64,000 nt of DNA, taken from contig VZSE01002458.1 in NCBI GenBank assembly GCA_013398275.1, forward strand, positions 261,232-325,231, given 5' to 3'. A program made the translations under genes and the position numbers. Shown piece after piece: positions 1 through 11,320 of the stretch (position 1 is its first letter; every line of letters begins with the position of its first letter). The notes under the pieces were generated by a model. That model was not told the DNA's origin. It ran no database searches and saw only the letters and a program-made list of their open reading frames with translations. The stretch comes from Promerops cafer. Lineage: Eukaryota; Chordata; Aves; Passeriformes; Nectariniidae.

Positions 1-825
1 CTTTTAAATCCACCCAGCAGTTTTGCCATGGAACTGGTACCAGTGGTTAAAGGGCATAAACCCCACTTGCTGTTTACAGGATCATGGATCATGTCTGGGG
101 TTTCACACAGCACCTGGGGCTGTGCATTGGAATTGCTGTTCGTAGGGAGACTTAGCCTTAACATCCACCTAAGCCTTTGTTTTATGGATTACACACAAAA
201 TACAGAGTCTTTAGGGGTGGAGCTGCTGTGGGCAGCTCAGCACAGAGGGATCAGCCTGCCCCTCCTGTCCCTTTGCTGAGCTGAGGGAGGCAACGGGATA
301 AGGCTGGGAAAAAACCTATGGACATGGTGAAGGGATGAGGATGAAGGCACAGCTCCAGTTTGTGCTGAGTCCTGCATTAATCCAGCATAACCCCTTGTAG
401 AGACAGCATTATCCCAGCTCCCACTGGTGTTACTGGGAGACTTCAGCTTGGCTGGGTGGTGGCTTTTGAAGGAGGCTTTATGGTTCCCATTGTTTGCATG
501 ATTTATATGGGAAGGTGGAGTTAACACATAACTTTGGGGCTGAAGCTGTGAAGGCACCTCGAGCAGAGTCACTGCACTCGTTCTGTCACCTGGACTACCA
601 GGAGTAACTCAGTCTTGTCATTCCGTGATTTCTTGGGTGACTTCACATAAAAAAAAAAAAAAGCAGAGTTTGGAGTCCCATCTCCCTTCTGTGGCTCCTT
701 GCATGCCCACCTCTCCCAAATCAGTGTGTGCCCATAACTGGGCGGGATGGCTGCAGCGGGAGGAGGATCCTGGAGGGAGGGCAGGGATGGTGCAGTGTCC
801 AGCAGCCTCTGTGCGTCCCCTGCAG
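1..825 (+). other. SLC9A2: Intron of the SLC9A2-like gene (3' part)
   Basis: This is presumed intron because the exon at 826 begins with an acceptor. I see no supportable exon here. The only structure noted is a short A-run at 648-662. The open frames on both strands are short and have no family signature. Confidence 0.5.
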
Positions 826-960
826 GGCCCGGCGTACAACAGGCACACCCTGCCCGGGGACAGCGAGCCCACGGAGCGGGCCAAGGAGATCCTGATCCTG
901 CGGCACAAGAGCCTGCTGGTGGAGGTGAGCGGGAGCGACACCTGCGGCTCCAGGAAGGAG
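826..960 (+). CDS. SLC9A2: SLC9A2-like exon carrying the YNRH motif (45 codons)
   Basis: The acceptor is CCCCTGCAG ending at 825, and the donor is GAG|GTAAGA at 961. The exon is 135 bp and phase 0 at both ends. It encodes the conserved GPAYNRHTLPGDSEPTERAK stretch and then a variable end, VSGSDTCGSRKE. A second good donor, GAG|GTGAGC, lies inside it at 925. Using that site would shorten the exon by exactly 36 bp and keep the frame. Confidence 0.65.
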
Positions 961-3900
961 GTAAGAGGGAGCACAGGCAAGCAGGACCATGCACAGGCTG
1001 CTTCCCCCACAGCCCGGTTATTGCTGATGGTGTTTCCTTCGAAAGACAAATCTGGTTACTTCAATGTAAAATTGAAAAAGGGTCTCAATCCTGAATCGCG
1101 TTCCAGTGAATAGGAAAAATAGCAAGGGGAAAACTCCCCAGCCCAGCTCCTGGCAAACCAAGGAGCCATCCCAAGCACAGCCCCCTTCAGTGCTTTGGGA
1201 ACACAGACTTCCACCCGTGCTGGGAAAGTTCTCTACTGAGCAAATGTCACTGACTGGGCTTCACTCTGTAGATCCTGAGGTCCAGTTTTCCCGTGTTTTC
1301 TCAGAGATTTCATCGAAGACAGGAATTTTTCTCCCCCATTGTCAGTGGTCCAGAGTGTAAATATTTGAAACTGCTCAGTGTTTTTTTTCCCCAACTCTTT
1401 TGAAAGGACAGAAGCGTTTTTGTGATCTTTCTTATTCATTCTGGAGGTGAGTTTTTTGTTTTTAAACACATCTACAGTTCTGGGCAGGCTTCAAAGAAGT
1501 AAAATAGAGGGCAGTTTTGTTTACCAGATTCCTGTAAGAAAAAGCTTTTCCAATTTACTACTGGCATAGCTCTGTGTTGGTTTATGTTCTGAATCAGAGG
1601 AGAAACAGGGTTAATACAACCTCTGTGCCTGGTGAAGACTTTTGCTCTTTGGAGATTGGTGAGAGAAGCTGGGCCAACATTTAGCTATGGAAAAAAAAGG
1701 TTTCCAGGAATGATGCATGAGGAGCAGGCTTGGTCTTTTCAGTTCCTCCCATCCTCTGTAACTCTTTAGAGGAAAAGCATTTAACCCTTGTCATATTTTG
1801 CTCCCAAATGCCTAGGTCAGCAGCAGTGCAGAATCACAGAACATCCAGAGTTGGAAGGGATCCATGAGGATCACTGAGCCAACTCCTGGCTCTGCACAGG
1901 ACAGCCCCAAGAATCCCACCCTGTGCCTGAAAGTGTTGTCCAAAACCTCTTTGAGCTCTGGCAGGGTTGGTGCTTGCAGTAATTGCTGAGCAATCCCTAA
2001 ACTTCACTCACTTCCCCAAATTTTAGGTTTTGATGGCTTGAGCTGGAGCACTATCCAAGTGTGAGCTGTGATCTCTAATCTGAGCAGCCAAGCTCCATTA
2101 CTGAGGAGAACAAAATGACCTTTTAGAAAGAAATAAATTACCCTTCCCTATTTAGATAGTAATTTTCCATGACAGCACAAGAGCTCGGGAGCATGGTGGA
2201 CTTTTTTCCACTCCAGTTTCCTTGTGGAAGTTCCAGTCACAGAGGAGCCCACCGAGAACGGCGGCACCGCACCGAACGCTGCTGGTGCTCAGCCCTTCCT
2301 TCCCAGAAAGGTGTTCTGGCTCTTGCAAACAACTTAAAAGATTTAATTTGATCATTTACATGCTGATTGGTACTTACAATTCAGAATAAATAGGCAAGAA
2401 CATGGCATGTTCCTGTAGAACATTTGGTATAATTAAACTTCAAAAGAGCAACATCAAACTCCGGCTGATTTTGAGCACGACGTTCCCTACTTTAAGGATA
2501 TTTGATTGTTAACCCTTGTGCTCCTGCTTTCCCCCTCTCTCCTGCATTTGGTGGGAAATTCAGGAGCTTTGGGAAAGCTGTTTCTCCTGTTTCTTTGAGT
2601 GCTTGCAGCTGGGCTTTGGGGGCACAGAATAGTTTTTGGGGAATTGCAAAAGCAGTAGGATTCACTCTGTGTCTGTACTGACTCGTGGATGATGGAAGAT
2701 GCCTTCTGAGGGTGGGAAATGCCCTGTGAATTATGGAAAATGCCAATGTGATGCTGAATACTGACTGTTGTGTCATTGGAGCCACTTGTTGGTGCTGCTC
2801 ACACCACTTCACTGCGGCCACTTTGGCTTTGTGCCGGGCAAAGGGAAGCAGATGTAAATCCCAGAATAGTTTGGATTGGAAGGGACCTTAAAGATCATCC
2901 AGCTCCAGCCCCCTGCCATGGGCAGAGACACCTTCCAGTAGATCAGGATGTCCTGTGCAACCTGGGAGATGATAGTACATACTGGGAGCTGTTCCCAGTG
3001 ACACCTGTAAGGGTGCCTCTAAACCAAGAACCATCCCTCAGTGCCCAAAAGGACAAGCCAGGCCTGTTTTGTGTCACCAGCAGCTTTTCTGCTAATTTTG
3101 AAGAATAGCTGCCTCATTTACTGTGAATAGAAATAAAATGATGCCCCGAAGTGATGGGGTAATGCTCTAACAGAGCCCTGAAATACTAATTTTACGTATA
3201 CCATATATTAATTTTATATATTATAATATTATATAATATTAAGGAGGGTGGGTGAATGCTGTTACTTCATGCTGTAGGAGGACAGATTGCAGAATTTGTC
3301 AGCAGAACGAAGGAACACTGTGCTAAAAAGTAGATTTTAGCCTATTATAAGCAGCTCAATACTTACCAGTTTTTGGGAAAAAAGCAGCTACTCATGTTTC
3401 TTCCATGCCAGATTGAACAGAAAATGGTATTTTCCTGATTAAAAAAAGCTATTAATGAAAAATGTCAATAGTGTTAGAGATTTTTCTGATTGTCAGCTAT
3501 TCCATCTTTTGTAGTCCCGCAGGGAAGGGTTTGGCCTTCCAGGTTTGGAGTCAGCAAGAAAAACTTGGCTGCTGTTGCTCCCACGTTTTTGTATTCTACT
3601 TCTCACCACGAGATGGAAGCATTACAACTGTGTTTGCAAACCCAAGTGGAAATCCCGGGACGGGAAATGAACTTCCAGCAAAGGGCCACTGAAACCCCTG
3701 TGGTGCTGGTGGAACTCCTGCACTTCCATTGCCAGTCTTGGAAAAAGCTTTGGTGATACCTTGAGCGTTAGGAGCCGAGGGAATAATTAAAAAAAATCCC
3801 TTTGGTTCAGTAGAAACCCTGTTTTTTCTGTTTGGTGAGTGTCTGTTTTTCTTTTCTAGTGAAGCTGCTGAGAGCTTTGCTGTTAAATATGAAGCTGTTG

Positions 3901-6900
3901 TAGCTCAGTTAAACTCATATTTTATTAGGGGCTGGTTGGTCTTTTCCCCCCAGACAAAATCAGCCATGTGTGGGAGAACATCCCCCTGTGGGCTGGTGGC
4001 TTCACCAGGCTGGGGAGGGGCCAAGTTCATCTTGGCTGCTGGACAGTCCATCTCCTTCCACAGGAGAAGGCAGTGCCCTCACCAGGATGGACACAGGTCT
4101 GTGGCCAACACCAGGCTTCAGCCAGGAGGGGTCGGGATTGGAGCGGGATGATCTTGGAAGTCCCTTCCACCCCGGAGCATTCTGTGACTCTGAGTCACCT
4201 CTCCTGGGTGGCTTTAGGTGCTTTAGGGGTCTCCTGCACTTTAGGTGCTTTTACAGGATGGAGAGGGGGCTCTTGGAGCCTTCTCCAAGGAGAGTTTGGA
4301 GAGCAAACAGGGAAAAAGCAGGGAGAAGCAGCAAGAAAAGAACAATCCTCCACCCTCCAGAGCAGGTTAAATGATTTACACCAGGCAGAAGGACCTTGGC
4401 AGGAGAACGAGGTGACTTCAGCTCTGAACCACAGCCCAGAGGATTAACTCCAAGACTATCTATTTCCAGCAGAAAGTTCGTCTTCCTCTGCCTAAGGACA
4501 AAATTCCTGCCGAAGGCTGCTGCTTCCTGGAGCTGTGCATCCTTGCTGGCTACAAGCGCCGGCTGCGTTTGGGGCTTGCCTCATTTTTTAGGCAGGGATC
4601 CAGCCCAGCCTGAGCTGGCAGGGCAGATTCTGAGACCCAGGACGGCTTTTATTTACCACGGAGCACCCAGAAAATCCTTGCACCTGTAGCCAGGCAACTT
4701 GGTCCTCTTTTCTCCTGCCAAAACAGGAGTGCACTCCCCCAGAAGGAGCTTATTTGGAGCTGCCTGTGAGCCATGTGCGCAAATGACACAGTGCCTTTGG
4801 TAATTATGTCAGAGCCCTTTCATGGAGCATGCTCTGAGAATCGCTAAATGCCCCTGGGAATGGCTTTCCAGGGAGCCGGGCGCTGCTGCCGGAGCCGGGA
4901 AGGCATTGTCATTAAAATGGTCAATAAAAGTGAGAACAAGGGATGGAGGGCAGCGGTCCTCGTTAGGGGAGGGAGGAGAACGAACCGAAACAAAACAGAA
5001 AACCAGGCTGGGAGGTGTCCAGAGTTATTTTGGCAGTCTGGGTTTCTGGACCGAGGTGCCAAATCACAGCTGCGTGAGAGACTTATTCCCAGTTTACAGA
5101 GGCACTGAACAATCCAGGCGGCATTGTGCTACCTGATTTTTATTTTTTTCGTTCCTATTTTTCTGTCCTGGAGGGTGGAGATTAGCACTGGAGTGAAAGG
5201 ACAGGGAGCTCGTTAGTGCCAGCTCGTTACCTGCCTCCTTGGCCTGCAGCCAACGTGGGGAACAGCCAAGGTGAGAAACATCCATATCCCGGGGACAGCT
5301 TTGCCTTCTGCACTCCCTGCCCCATTCTCCCAGCTCCCCGGCTGCTCCTTCCCATCATCTCTGCTGAACCATTCCTGGGGAGCTCAGACCTCTTCCAGAA
5401 CTCAAAACATAATTGCTTTAACAATAATTGTATTGTGCAATTTTAATTCTTTAAGCCTCTGACACTGATGCAGTTTTATTTCTAAATTCTTGACAGTCCA
5501 GAAAAGAGCTTCCAGTGTTGTTCAGAGAAGCTGTGGATGCCCCATCCCTGGAAGGATTTTAGGCCAGTTTGGATGGAGTAACTTGGTCCTGTGAGAGGTG
5601 TCCCCACCCACAGCAGAGGGATTGGAATGGGATGATCTTTAAGGTCCCTTCCAATCCAGGCCATTCCATGATTCTACGGTGTAGCAAATCAGCATCTGCA
5701 AATACTTCCTGCCATCTCTTCAGTCTATTTTCAGCAATCCTTCTTTTTTTTTTTTGTTTTTTTTTTTTGTTTTGTTTATTTTTGCATGTTAAAAGCTAAA
5801 TGAGTGGGAGTGGAATCCTTAGGGATTGCAGAGGGTCGGTTTACGAGGCAGGAGTGTTGTGAGCAGATTTCACGAGGCACTGAAGTCCTTCTCTCCCTCA
5901 GTCTCAGAAGGAGGACTCGTGCTCGGCGCAGGGCGAGGCCACCCCGCAGCCCAAGCTCTGCCGCTCCTTCACTGGTAAGTTGGGGAGCTGGGGGTCGTTC
6001 CCTGCCCTCCCCTGCTCGCCCTCATCCCCGTGGAATGGCCCAGCAGCTGACAGGGAGGATGTGGAACAAAGTGGGGCTCCTTAAATGAGCCTCATGGGTG
6101 AGCAAGGAGAGCCAAAAGCCTTCCCAGCCGCGGTGCCCTGTCTCAGCCCAACCTGAGGTTGGTGTGAATGGTTTGGGCCCTTTCAAAGCCATCTGATCCA
6201 ACCCCTCTGCCACAAACAGGGACATCCCCAACTAGGTTAGGTTGCCTCATCCAACCTGGGATGTAGCTGTTTTAATCCACAGTTTACCCGGAATACTGCA
6301 GTAATGTTCTTCCTGAAGAAAACCATGACTGTAAGCAGAGAAAAGTTATAAAAACCATTGTTTCTAGGTAAGATTTTTTTTCCACCCTAAGGAAAACACG
6401 AGCACCGTGGCCCCTGACATACAGTGGTGACAGAGCAGAAGGAGATTGTAACCCTTCTGTCATGGTTGCATGTTCATCCCTGTCAAAAAATCCCATAATG
6501 TGACATCATGACATTCCAGCTGCTCCAGCAGGACACCTGTGTTTGCCAGAGCTGATTTAAGGAAGTCACCTATGTGAATTTTTGCTCTGCAGAGCTGCAG
6601 GTGTGGACTGACAAAAGGATGATGATCTTGATCCAAATACTTCACGTATGACGAAGTGTAAACCCGGGTTTAAATTACCTTTTTTTTTTTGCTTTTTCTT
6701 GCATGGAAACACTGATCTTTTTCTCCTGTTTTATAACTGGGAAGTGATCCTTGGAGTGGGACAGCTCACCCCAAAGAGCACACGGTCACCTCGGTGTTTC
6801 TTCATTCCTGCTGAACCACAAAGGGTGTTTCTCCTGGCGCGTCTCGTGGCGCGTCTCGTGGCGCGTCTCGTGGCGCGTCTCGTGGCGTTTCTCGTGGCGT

Positions 6901-7141
6901 TTCTCGTGGCGTTTCTCGTGGCGTTTCTCGTGGTGTGTCTCATGGTGTTTCTTGTGGTGTGTCTCATGGTGTTTCTCTTCCCACAGTGAGGAACACGGAG
7001 AAGGTTCGGGAAGTGAAGGAGAGCCGATCCAAGTCCGTGTGTGCCATCCCGCCCCCTCAGCCCAGCGGCGCGACCTGGGGCGGGAGGAAAGGGCTGAATC
7101 TGGAGATGTACAAACACAAGGGATGCTCTGGCTCCCCATGA
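826..7141 (+). CDS. SLC9A2: Na+/H+ exchanger of the SLC9A2/SLC9A4 type, C-terminal exons only (join 826-960, 5902-5974, 6987-7141)
   Basis: Three plus-strand exons join in frame to give the last 120 residues of a sodium/proton exchanger. Family members sit in the plasma membrane and swap extracellular Na+ for cytosolic H+; the membrane domain would lie upstream of this window. What identifies it is the start of the first visible exon, GPAYNRHTL, followed by ERAKEILILRHKSL. This matches the 'YNRH-L ... EILxRR' segment just after the membrane-proximal regulatory helices in NHE1, NHE2 and NHE4. The rest is a poorly conserved, polar, Ser/Arg/Lys-rich tail ending CSGSP, as expected of an NHE cytosolic tail. 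SLC9A2 is preferred over SLC9A4 because it is the exchanger closest to TMEM182 in mammals. The tail alone cannot separate the two. Further small exons could hide in the 4.9-kb intron. Confidence 0.62.
1830..1985 (-). mobile_element. CR1: CR1 retrotransposon fragment (3' end)
   Basis: It opens GAATCACAGAACATCCAGAG then TTGGAAGGGATCCATGAGGA, the reverse complement of the avian CR1 3' end. It is 5'-truncated and diverged, and lies in the first SLC9A2-like intron. Confidence 0.8.
2861..2965 (-). mobile_element. CR1: CR1 fragment (3' end)
   Basis: CCAGAATAGTTTGGATTGGA, GGGACCTTAAAGATCATCCA and CCATGGGCAGAGACACCTTC all follow the CR1 3' consensus in reverse orientation. Heavily 5'-truncated. Confidence 0.88.
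3224..3241. repeat. 18-bp AT palindrome in an AT-rich patch
   Basis: TAATATTATATAATATTA is self-complementary and lies in a 50-bp, almost pure A/T patch (about 3196-3241) in the first SLC9A2-like intron. Confidence 0.85.
4125..4195 (+). mobile_element. CR1: CR1 fragment (3' end), diverged
   Basis: GGATTGGAGCGGGATGATCT then TGGAAGTCCCTTCCACCCC and ATTCTGTGACTCTGAG resemble the sense CR1 terminus ('gatgatctttaaggtcccttccaa...attctgtgattc'). Confidence 0.65.
5516..5685 (+). mobile_element. CR1: CR1 fragment (3' end)
   Basis: TTCAGAGAAGCTGTGGATGC, TGATCTTTAAGGTCCCTTCC and CCATTCCATGATTCTA are the sense CR1 3' region. It lies about 220 bp upstream of the 5902 exon, in the same orientation as the host gene. 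Confidence 0.88.
5902..5974 (+). CDS. SLC9A2: SLC9A2-like penultimate exon (cytosolic tail)
   Basis: The acceptor is TCTCCCTCAG at 5892-5901 and the donor is ACTG|GTAAGT at 5975. The 73-bp exon encodes SQKEDSCSAQGEATPQPKLC and then RSFT plus one base, so it ends in phase 1 and fits the next exon. It is GC-rich like the flanking exons of the gene and unlike the intron around it. No domain is recognised. The call rests on splice sites, frame continuity and composition. Confidence 0.5.
6168..6266 (-). mobile_element. CR1: CR1-like fragment, diverged
   Basis: GATCCAACCCCTCTGCCACA, AGGGACATCCCCAACTAGGT and CATCCAACCTGG follow the reverse-complement CR1 terminus with substitutions. Confidence 0.6.
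6825..6980 (+). repeat. 12-bp minisatellite, 13 units, abutting the terminal exon acceptor
   Basis: Thirteen consecutive 12-mers run without a gap. Four central units read GCGCGTCTCGTG (6837-6884) and the next four read GCGTTTCTCGTG (6885-6932). The outer units have lost their CpGs: GTGTGTCTCATG at 6933 and 6957, GTGTTTCTTGTG at 6945. The last unit, GTGTTTCTCTTC (6969-6980), forms the polypyrimidine tract and is followed at once by CCACAG and the exon. Because the period is a multiple of three, long open frames run through it on both strands. They are artefacts of the repeat. Confidence 0.95.
6987..7141 (+). CDS. SLC9A2: SLC9A2-like terminal coding exon with stop
   Basis: The acceptor TTTCTCTTCCCACAG ends at 6986 and the exon opens in phase 1. 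It reads VRNTEKVREVKESRSKSVCA, then a Pro-rich and Gly/Lys-rich end, and stops at TGA 7139-7141. The basic/Ser-rich run (KESRSKS) is typical of phosphorylated NHE tails. The polypyrimidine tract of the acceptor is itself the last unit of a 12-bp minisatellite. Confidence 0.58.
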
Positions 7142-8815
7142 GGGGTCTGACTCCTTCAGGGAGGGCTGCTGGACATGTAGATAATGTAAATAAGATGCAC
7201 GTTGGAAAGGACAGTGTGGCCAGGGTGGAATATCCAGAGTGGGTTGCATGGAAAGTTGCTCTTATTGCCCAGTGCTGGGTTTTTAGTGGGAACTGAGGGA
7301 AAAGATGCCAGCTGAGCATCAGCAATGCCAGGGAATGGCTGAGGGGGCATTTCTAAGGAATTTCTAGGAAAAATTGCTGGGAAAATTGCTGAAACTGCCT
7401 ACAACTGCAAGGAAGGATGTTTTAAGGTGAGATATGGGATCTTCTCATTAGTTTTCAGGGGTAGGCTAAACAGCAGGGAGCATTTGGATTATAGGTTGGG
7501 AAAAACTTGATAATCTCAAAGAAGGTTTTATTAGGGGATGGAGGAAAGAGCAGAAACAGCAACAGATTTCTTTTCCTCAGGAACTGGTGGATCCTGGCTA
7601 TGAACATTACTCTCATGAAGCCCAAAGTTAAATGACATAGTTAAGGGAGGGGTTGTGTCTTACCTGAGGGATTGTCCCACACCCAGCCACACTTCTGGTA
7701 ATGAAAAATCATTGCAGCTGAGTTAAAAGGGAGAAATATATTCTTACTGGTTTTTAAAAATTTATGTAAGGAATGGTTTGCCTCCAAGTTAAAATGAGGA
7801 AGCTCCAAACCCAGTGGTGATACCAGGAGATGAGGGTGACAGCCCTTAAATAGATGGGAAAGGTTTCTAAAGTGGTTGCATTAATCCTGTGAAGGTATTT
7901 TGGGATGATCTCTGCTGCCATAGCTGGGAGCTGTGGGTTTAGAGGGGTTTGAAAGTGCCAAGAGGGTGACCCAAACCCTGGCTGCTTCTCCCAGGAAAGG
8001 TGTGAGCCCTTTGCCCAGCAGATGCAGGTGAACTCTGGGGACAGGACCTGAGCAAGGCAGATAGCCCCAGCTTTGGGTAATTCTCTTTGAAACTCCAGGT
8101 AAGTTCAAGCCTTTGAATTCTTGTCCTTACCGAACCTGACAGGACAAGTTTTAGTTTTGCATTGACATTTTTCTTTCTCCTCTCCTTCCTCTGATCCAAG
8201 AGTGTTTAATCTGAACGAGTGGCTCTTTTTAAAATAGCATTAAAAGAAACTGTACGAATTCACAGACTCCCCGCCATGATATTTCTGGGCTTGCAGAACC
8301 AGTCTCCTGTGTGCAGAAATACTCCCTTAGGAGACCCCTGCGTGGTACATTGGGGCTTTAATTTTATATTAAAGGCACAAATTTGTGTGTATTTGCTTTG
8401 CAATGATCCAGGGTCTCATTTTCTTCTGAAAAAACCCCTTTATGGTGTCCTGGCATAAGCTGAGGTGTTCATGTTGACTTGAAGGTCACTCCATCACTGG
8501 AAATTCACTTCATTGCAAAGGAAAATTGAAGCTTTTAGCAATAGATGCATGTTTTACAGGTGTATATACATACATGTACATATGTATTGATTTTAATATA
8601 GGCTCATTGTCATCTTCGGTGAATTTATTACAGTTTTGGTTTGTTTCCTAGTTTAATCTATGTGCATGGGAGCCATGTGGGTTTGGCTGTATTTGGTTTA
8701 GAAACCAGCCATCTTCAAGTATGTTGTACTATATGATACAATCTAAGGTATTTATGAATATGCTGAAGCGTTCTACGTTTCTATTTCAATTAAACTCGCT
8801 GTGTTATGGGATCAT
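7142..8815 (+). other. SLC9A2: Probable 3' UTR of the SLC9A2-like gene
   Basis: Downstream of the TGA there is about 1.65 kb of repeat-free, increasingly AT-rich sequence with no splice structure. It ends near an ATTAAA hexamer (8789-8794), which is followed by CTCGCTGTGTTATGGG, a GT-rich stretch of the kind found after cleavage sites. A later AATAAA lies at 8994-8999 and could be an alternative end. This is inference from layout; no transcript evidence is available here. Confidence 0.4.
8789..8794 (+). terminator. Putative polyadenylation signal ATTAAA
   Basis: This is the common ATTAAA variant, with a GT-rich downstream element within 20 bp. It is the best candidate for the end of the SLC9A2-like transcript. 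AATAAA at 8994-8999 is the alternative. Confidence 0.35.
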
Positions 8816-11132
8816 CTCTGAGTTGTTATCTCCTTGCATCTTCCACATGCTGCTGGTGACATCATCAGGATCTGGGGACACTCAGGAGTGTCTCTGGGTG
8901 TCATTCTAGGCAGATCCTCTTGGAACAGCAGCTCCTTCAGCCCTTGGCCAGTGATCCCAAGATCATGAGTGAGGAAAGCAATTGTAACAAGGAAATAAAA
9001 TTGGTGGTGCTGTTCATTGGTGAAAGCCATTGCATACAAGGGAGAGAAAAAAATACTGAAGTTCCTCAGCTCTCTGGGGTTGAAATGTCCCTGTTGACCT
9101 GCAGTTTTATGTCCTCAGTGTTTTAAATTTCTCCTTAAATTCTGCACAGTAAATAGTCATAGGAGGATTTACTAAGGTGAGTAGTTTTTATTCTATAGTG
9201 GGAGAGCAGAAAGGAAATTAAATCAATTTGCTTGTCTAGGAGTTTTTAATCAAGGATAGAGACTGTGATTGGCTAATTCTTGCTTGGGTTTTGTTTGTGT
9301 TTTTTGGGGTTTTTATTTTGGTTTTATGCTTTTGCACCTGAACTGTGTTATTTTTGTCCAGAATACCTGGGTGCTTGTACCATCTTTGACTTGCATCCAT
9401 CCTTGTCATCTTTATGTAGCATCCATCATTTTTCTGGGCATCAGGCACTAAATAAGGAGCTTTTTCCAACTGAGATTCCCATCAGTTCTCTGCAATATCA
9501 CTATGGGTTATCAAGGACCTTATTAAATGGTGGCTGTTTTGGCAGGGGTAGATTTCTTTGAAATACTGTTGTAGGCAACAGAAAGGTTGGAAGAATGCCA
9601 GAAAATTGAATGGAAATTTTATCTGATGTGGAAAAAAAGGTAAAAAATCCCCAAACTTCCTTGCATTTTTTTACAATTGTACATTTTCATCTCAATTCAG
9701 CACAAGGGATGTTTCCATGCCAGGATCTCCCAGCTTCTGGCAGTTCCAGAGGTTGCTGGCTCCTGGCATGCAGAGGCTGCTCCTGCCCAGCCCCACATTC
9801 CCATGCTCAGGCATGGGATCCTTCATGGATCCCAGCCCATCATTCCCTTCCAGCCCCATTTTCAGTGCTGGGTCCATCAATACCTCTCTGCTGCATGAAC
9901 AATTTGCTTGATCTGCAGAGAAGACAATATTCCCAGCAGGACATTTTTTCCCAGTGAGTCACTCTGCCCTAAATTTAACCTTCTGGGTACTGTGGATTTT
10001 TTCTTAAAATTTCTTTGCAAAATATAATGGCCTGGCTAAAGCTTTTATGAAGTATTTTCCAGTCACTTAGTGGCCAAGCCCTCTGACTAGTTTGTATTTC
10101 AGCCCAGAATACCTTTGATAATCTTTGCTAGTATCCAGTGTTGGTGGTCTTAAAATTCTACAACCGAGTGGAAAACTGTTAAGTGCTCAGGCTTCAGAGC
10201 ATGCCTAATTAATTCTTTCCAGGGTTTTAGTCCTTTAAAAAGTGTTAAAAACACGGATTCAGTGTATCATTGAATATTGCATGGTTCTGTGGAAATAAAT
10301 TGCATCAGTTTGATTCCTTTAGGAGTTCAGAGAGTTTTTGCTCTGTGCTTACTCTGGAAGTTTACAGGAGTCTGTGGAAAGTTCAGGTTAAAATGGGCAA
10401 AAGTTGTTAATGAGGGGGAGTAGCTTGATGGCAAAGCAAGAGCCCCAAAACCACATCAGAAAACTCTTGGCAAAGACATCAATCAGCTGCATTTGAAAAT
10501 CAGGCAAAATCTCCCCTGTACTCACAACTCCAAAAGCATTTCCTCGTGTGAACTTCAGTATTTTTATTTTGAGCAGAAAACCACACTTGTGTTTATTTTA
10601 TTTCATGACTGCTTTAGGAGATTACAATGACTTAATCCTGGAAAGGGCTGGCAGCGCTTGAGGAGCAGGTGAGGCAAATTTGAGCTTTTTTCTCTCCTGA
10701 CATCAACTCCTGGAGGGGATTCAGCCTCAGAAGAACCATTAAGGATCTTTCAACATCCAGGCTTATGTGCTTCTTCCAAGAGACATGGAGACGGGAGAGA
10801 TGAAAAGGGAGCATGTGATGGAGATGAACTGGAGATTATCGTTTTAGTGCAGAATTAAAGGGGCAAATGTCAACATGGGTATCTATTGCTCTCTCTTCCA
10901 GCACAGCTCAGACTGGGGGTTGCTCTTTGTGAAACCATCGGGGACGATGGTGGCTTTTCCAAGGCGAAGTTGGCAGTGCTTGGGTGCTTGTCGTGGTCTG
11001 GTTGGCTCTGCTGTCCTTGGTGTCTTCTTGTTCCTAGGTTTGGGGAGAAAAGAGTAAAAGAAGAGGCTCGAGAGAGATTCACTCTCCTACCTAAGGAAAC
11101 ACCACGTGGGACATCTTTTGGAGCAGGGCAGA

Positions 11133-11320
11133 TCACAGAATCATGGAATCATTTAGTTTGGAAAAGCCCTTCAAAGCCATGGAGCCCAACTATTCCCCCA
11201 GCACTGCCAAGGCCACCACTGACCCGTGTTACAAGTGCCACATTCACAGAACTTTTAAATCCCTCCAGGGGTGGGGACTCCACCCCTGCCCTGAGCACTC
11301 TCTTCCAGGATTTCGCCACC
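11133..11320 (-). mobile_element. CR1: CR1 fragment (3' end)
   Basis: TCACAGAATCATGGAATCAT then GTTTGGAAAAGCCCTTCAAA, TCCCTCCAGGGGTGGGGACT and CCACCCCTGCCCTGAGCA mark a CR1 of the 'gaaaagccct' subtype, reverse oriented, between the two genes. Confidence 0.88.

Larger units (their letters stand above)
961..5901 (+). other. SLC9A2: Intron of the SLC9A2-like gene, with CR1 fragments
   Basis: This 4.9-kb interval contains four CR1 fragments (annotated separately), an AT-rich palindromic patch near 3224-3241 and a T-rich tract at 5737-5778. An acceptor-like TTTCCAG at 4465-4471 is followed by an open frame that I could not match to the exchanger tail, so it is not called as an exon. Confidence 0.5.

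Noticed and set aside
4472..4600. Possible extra SLC9A2-like exon after TTTCCAG, reading QKVRLPLPKDKIPAEGCC
   Set aside because: No convincing donor follows, and the peptide does not resemble an NHE tail that I can recall.
6731..7325. Long frames with RHETRHEK-type or RLVARLVA-type repeats
   Set aside because: These are translations of the 12-bp minisatellite, open in every frame because the period is divisible by three.
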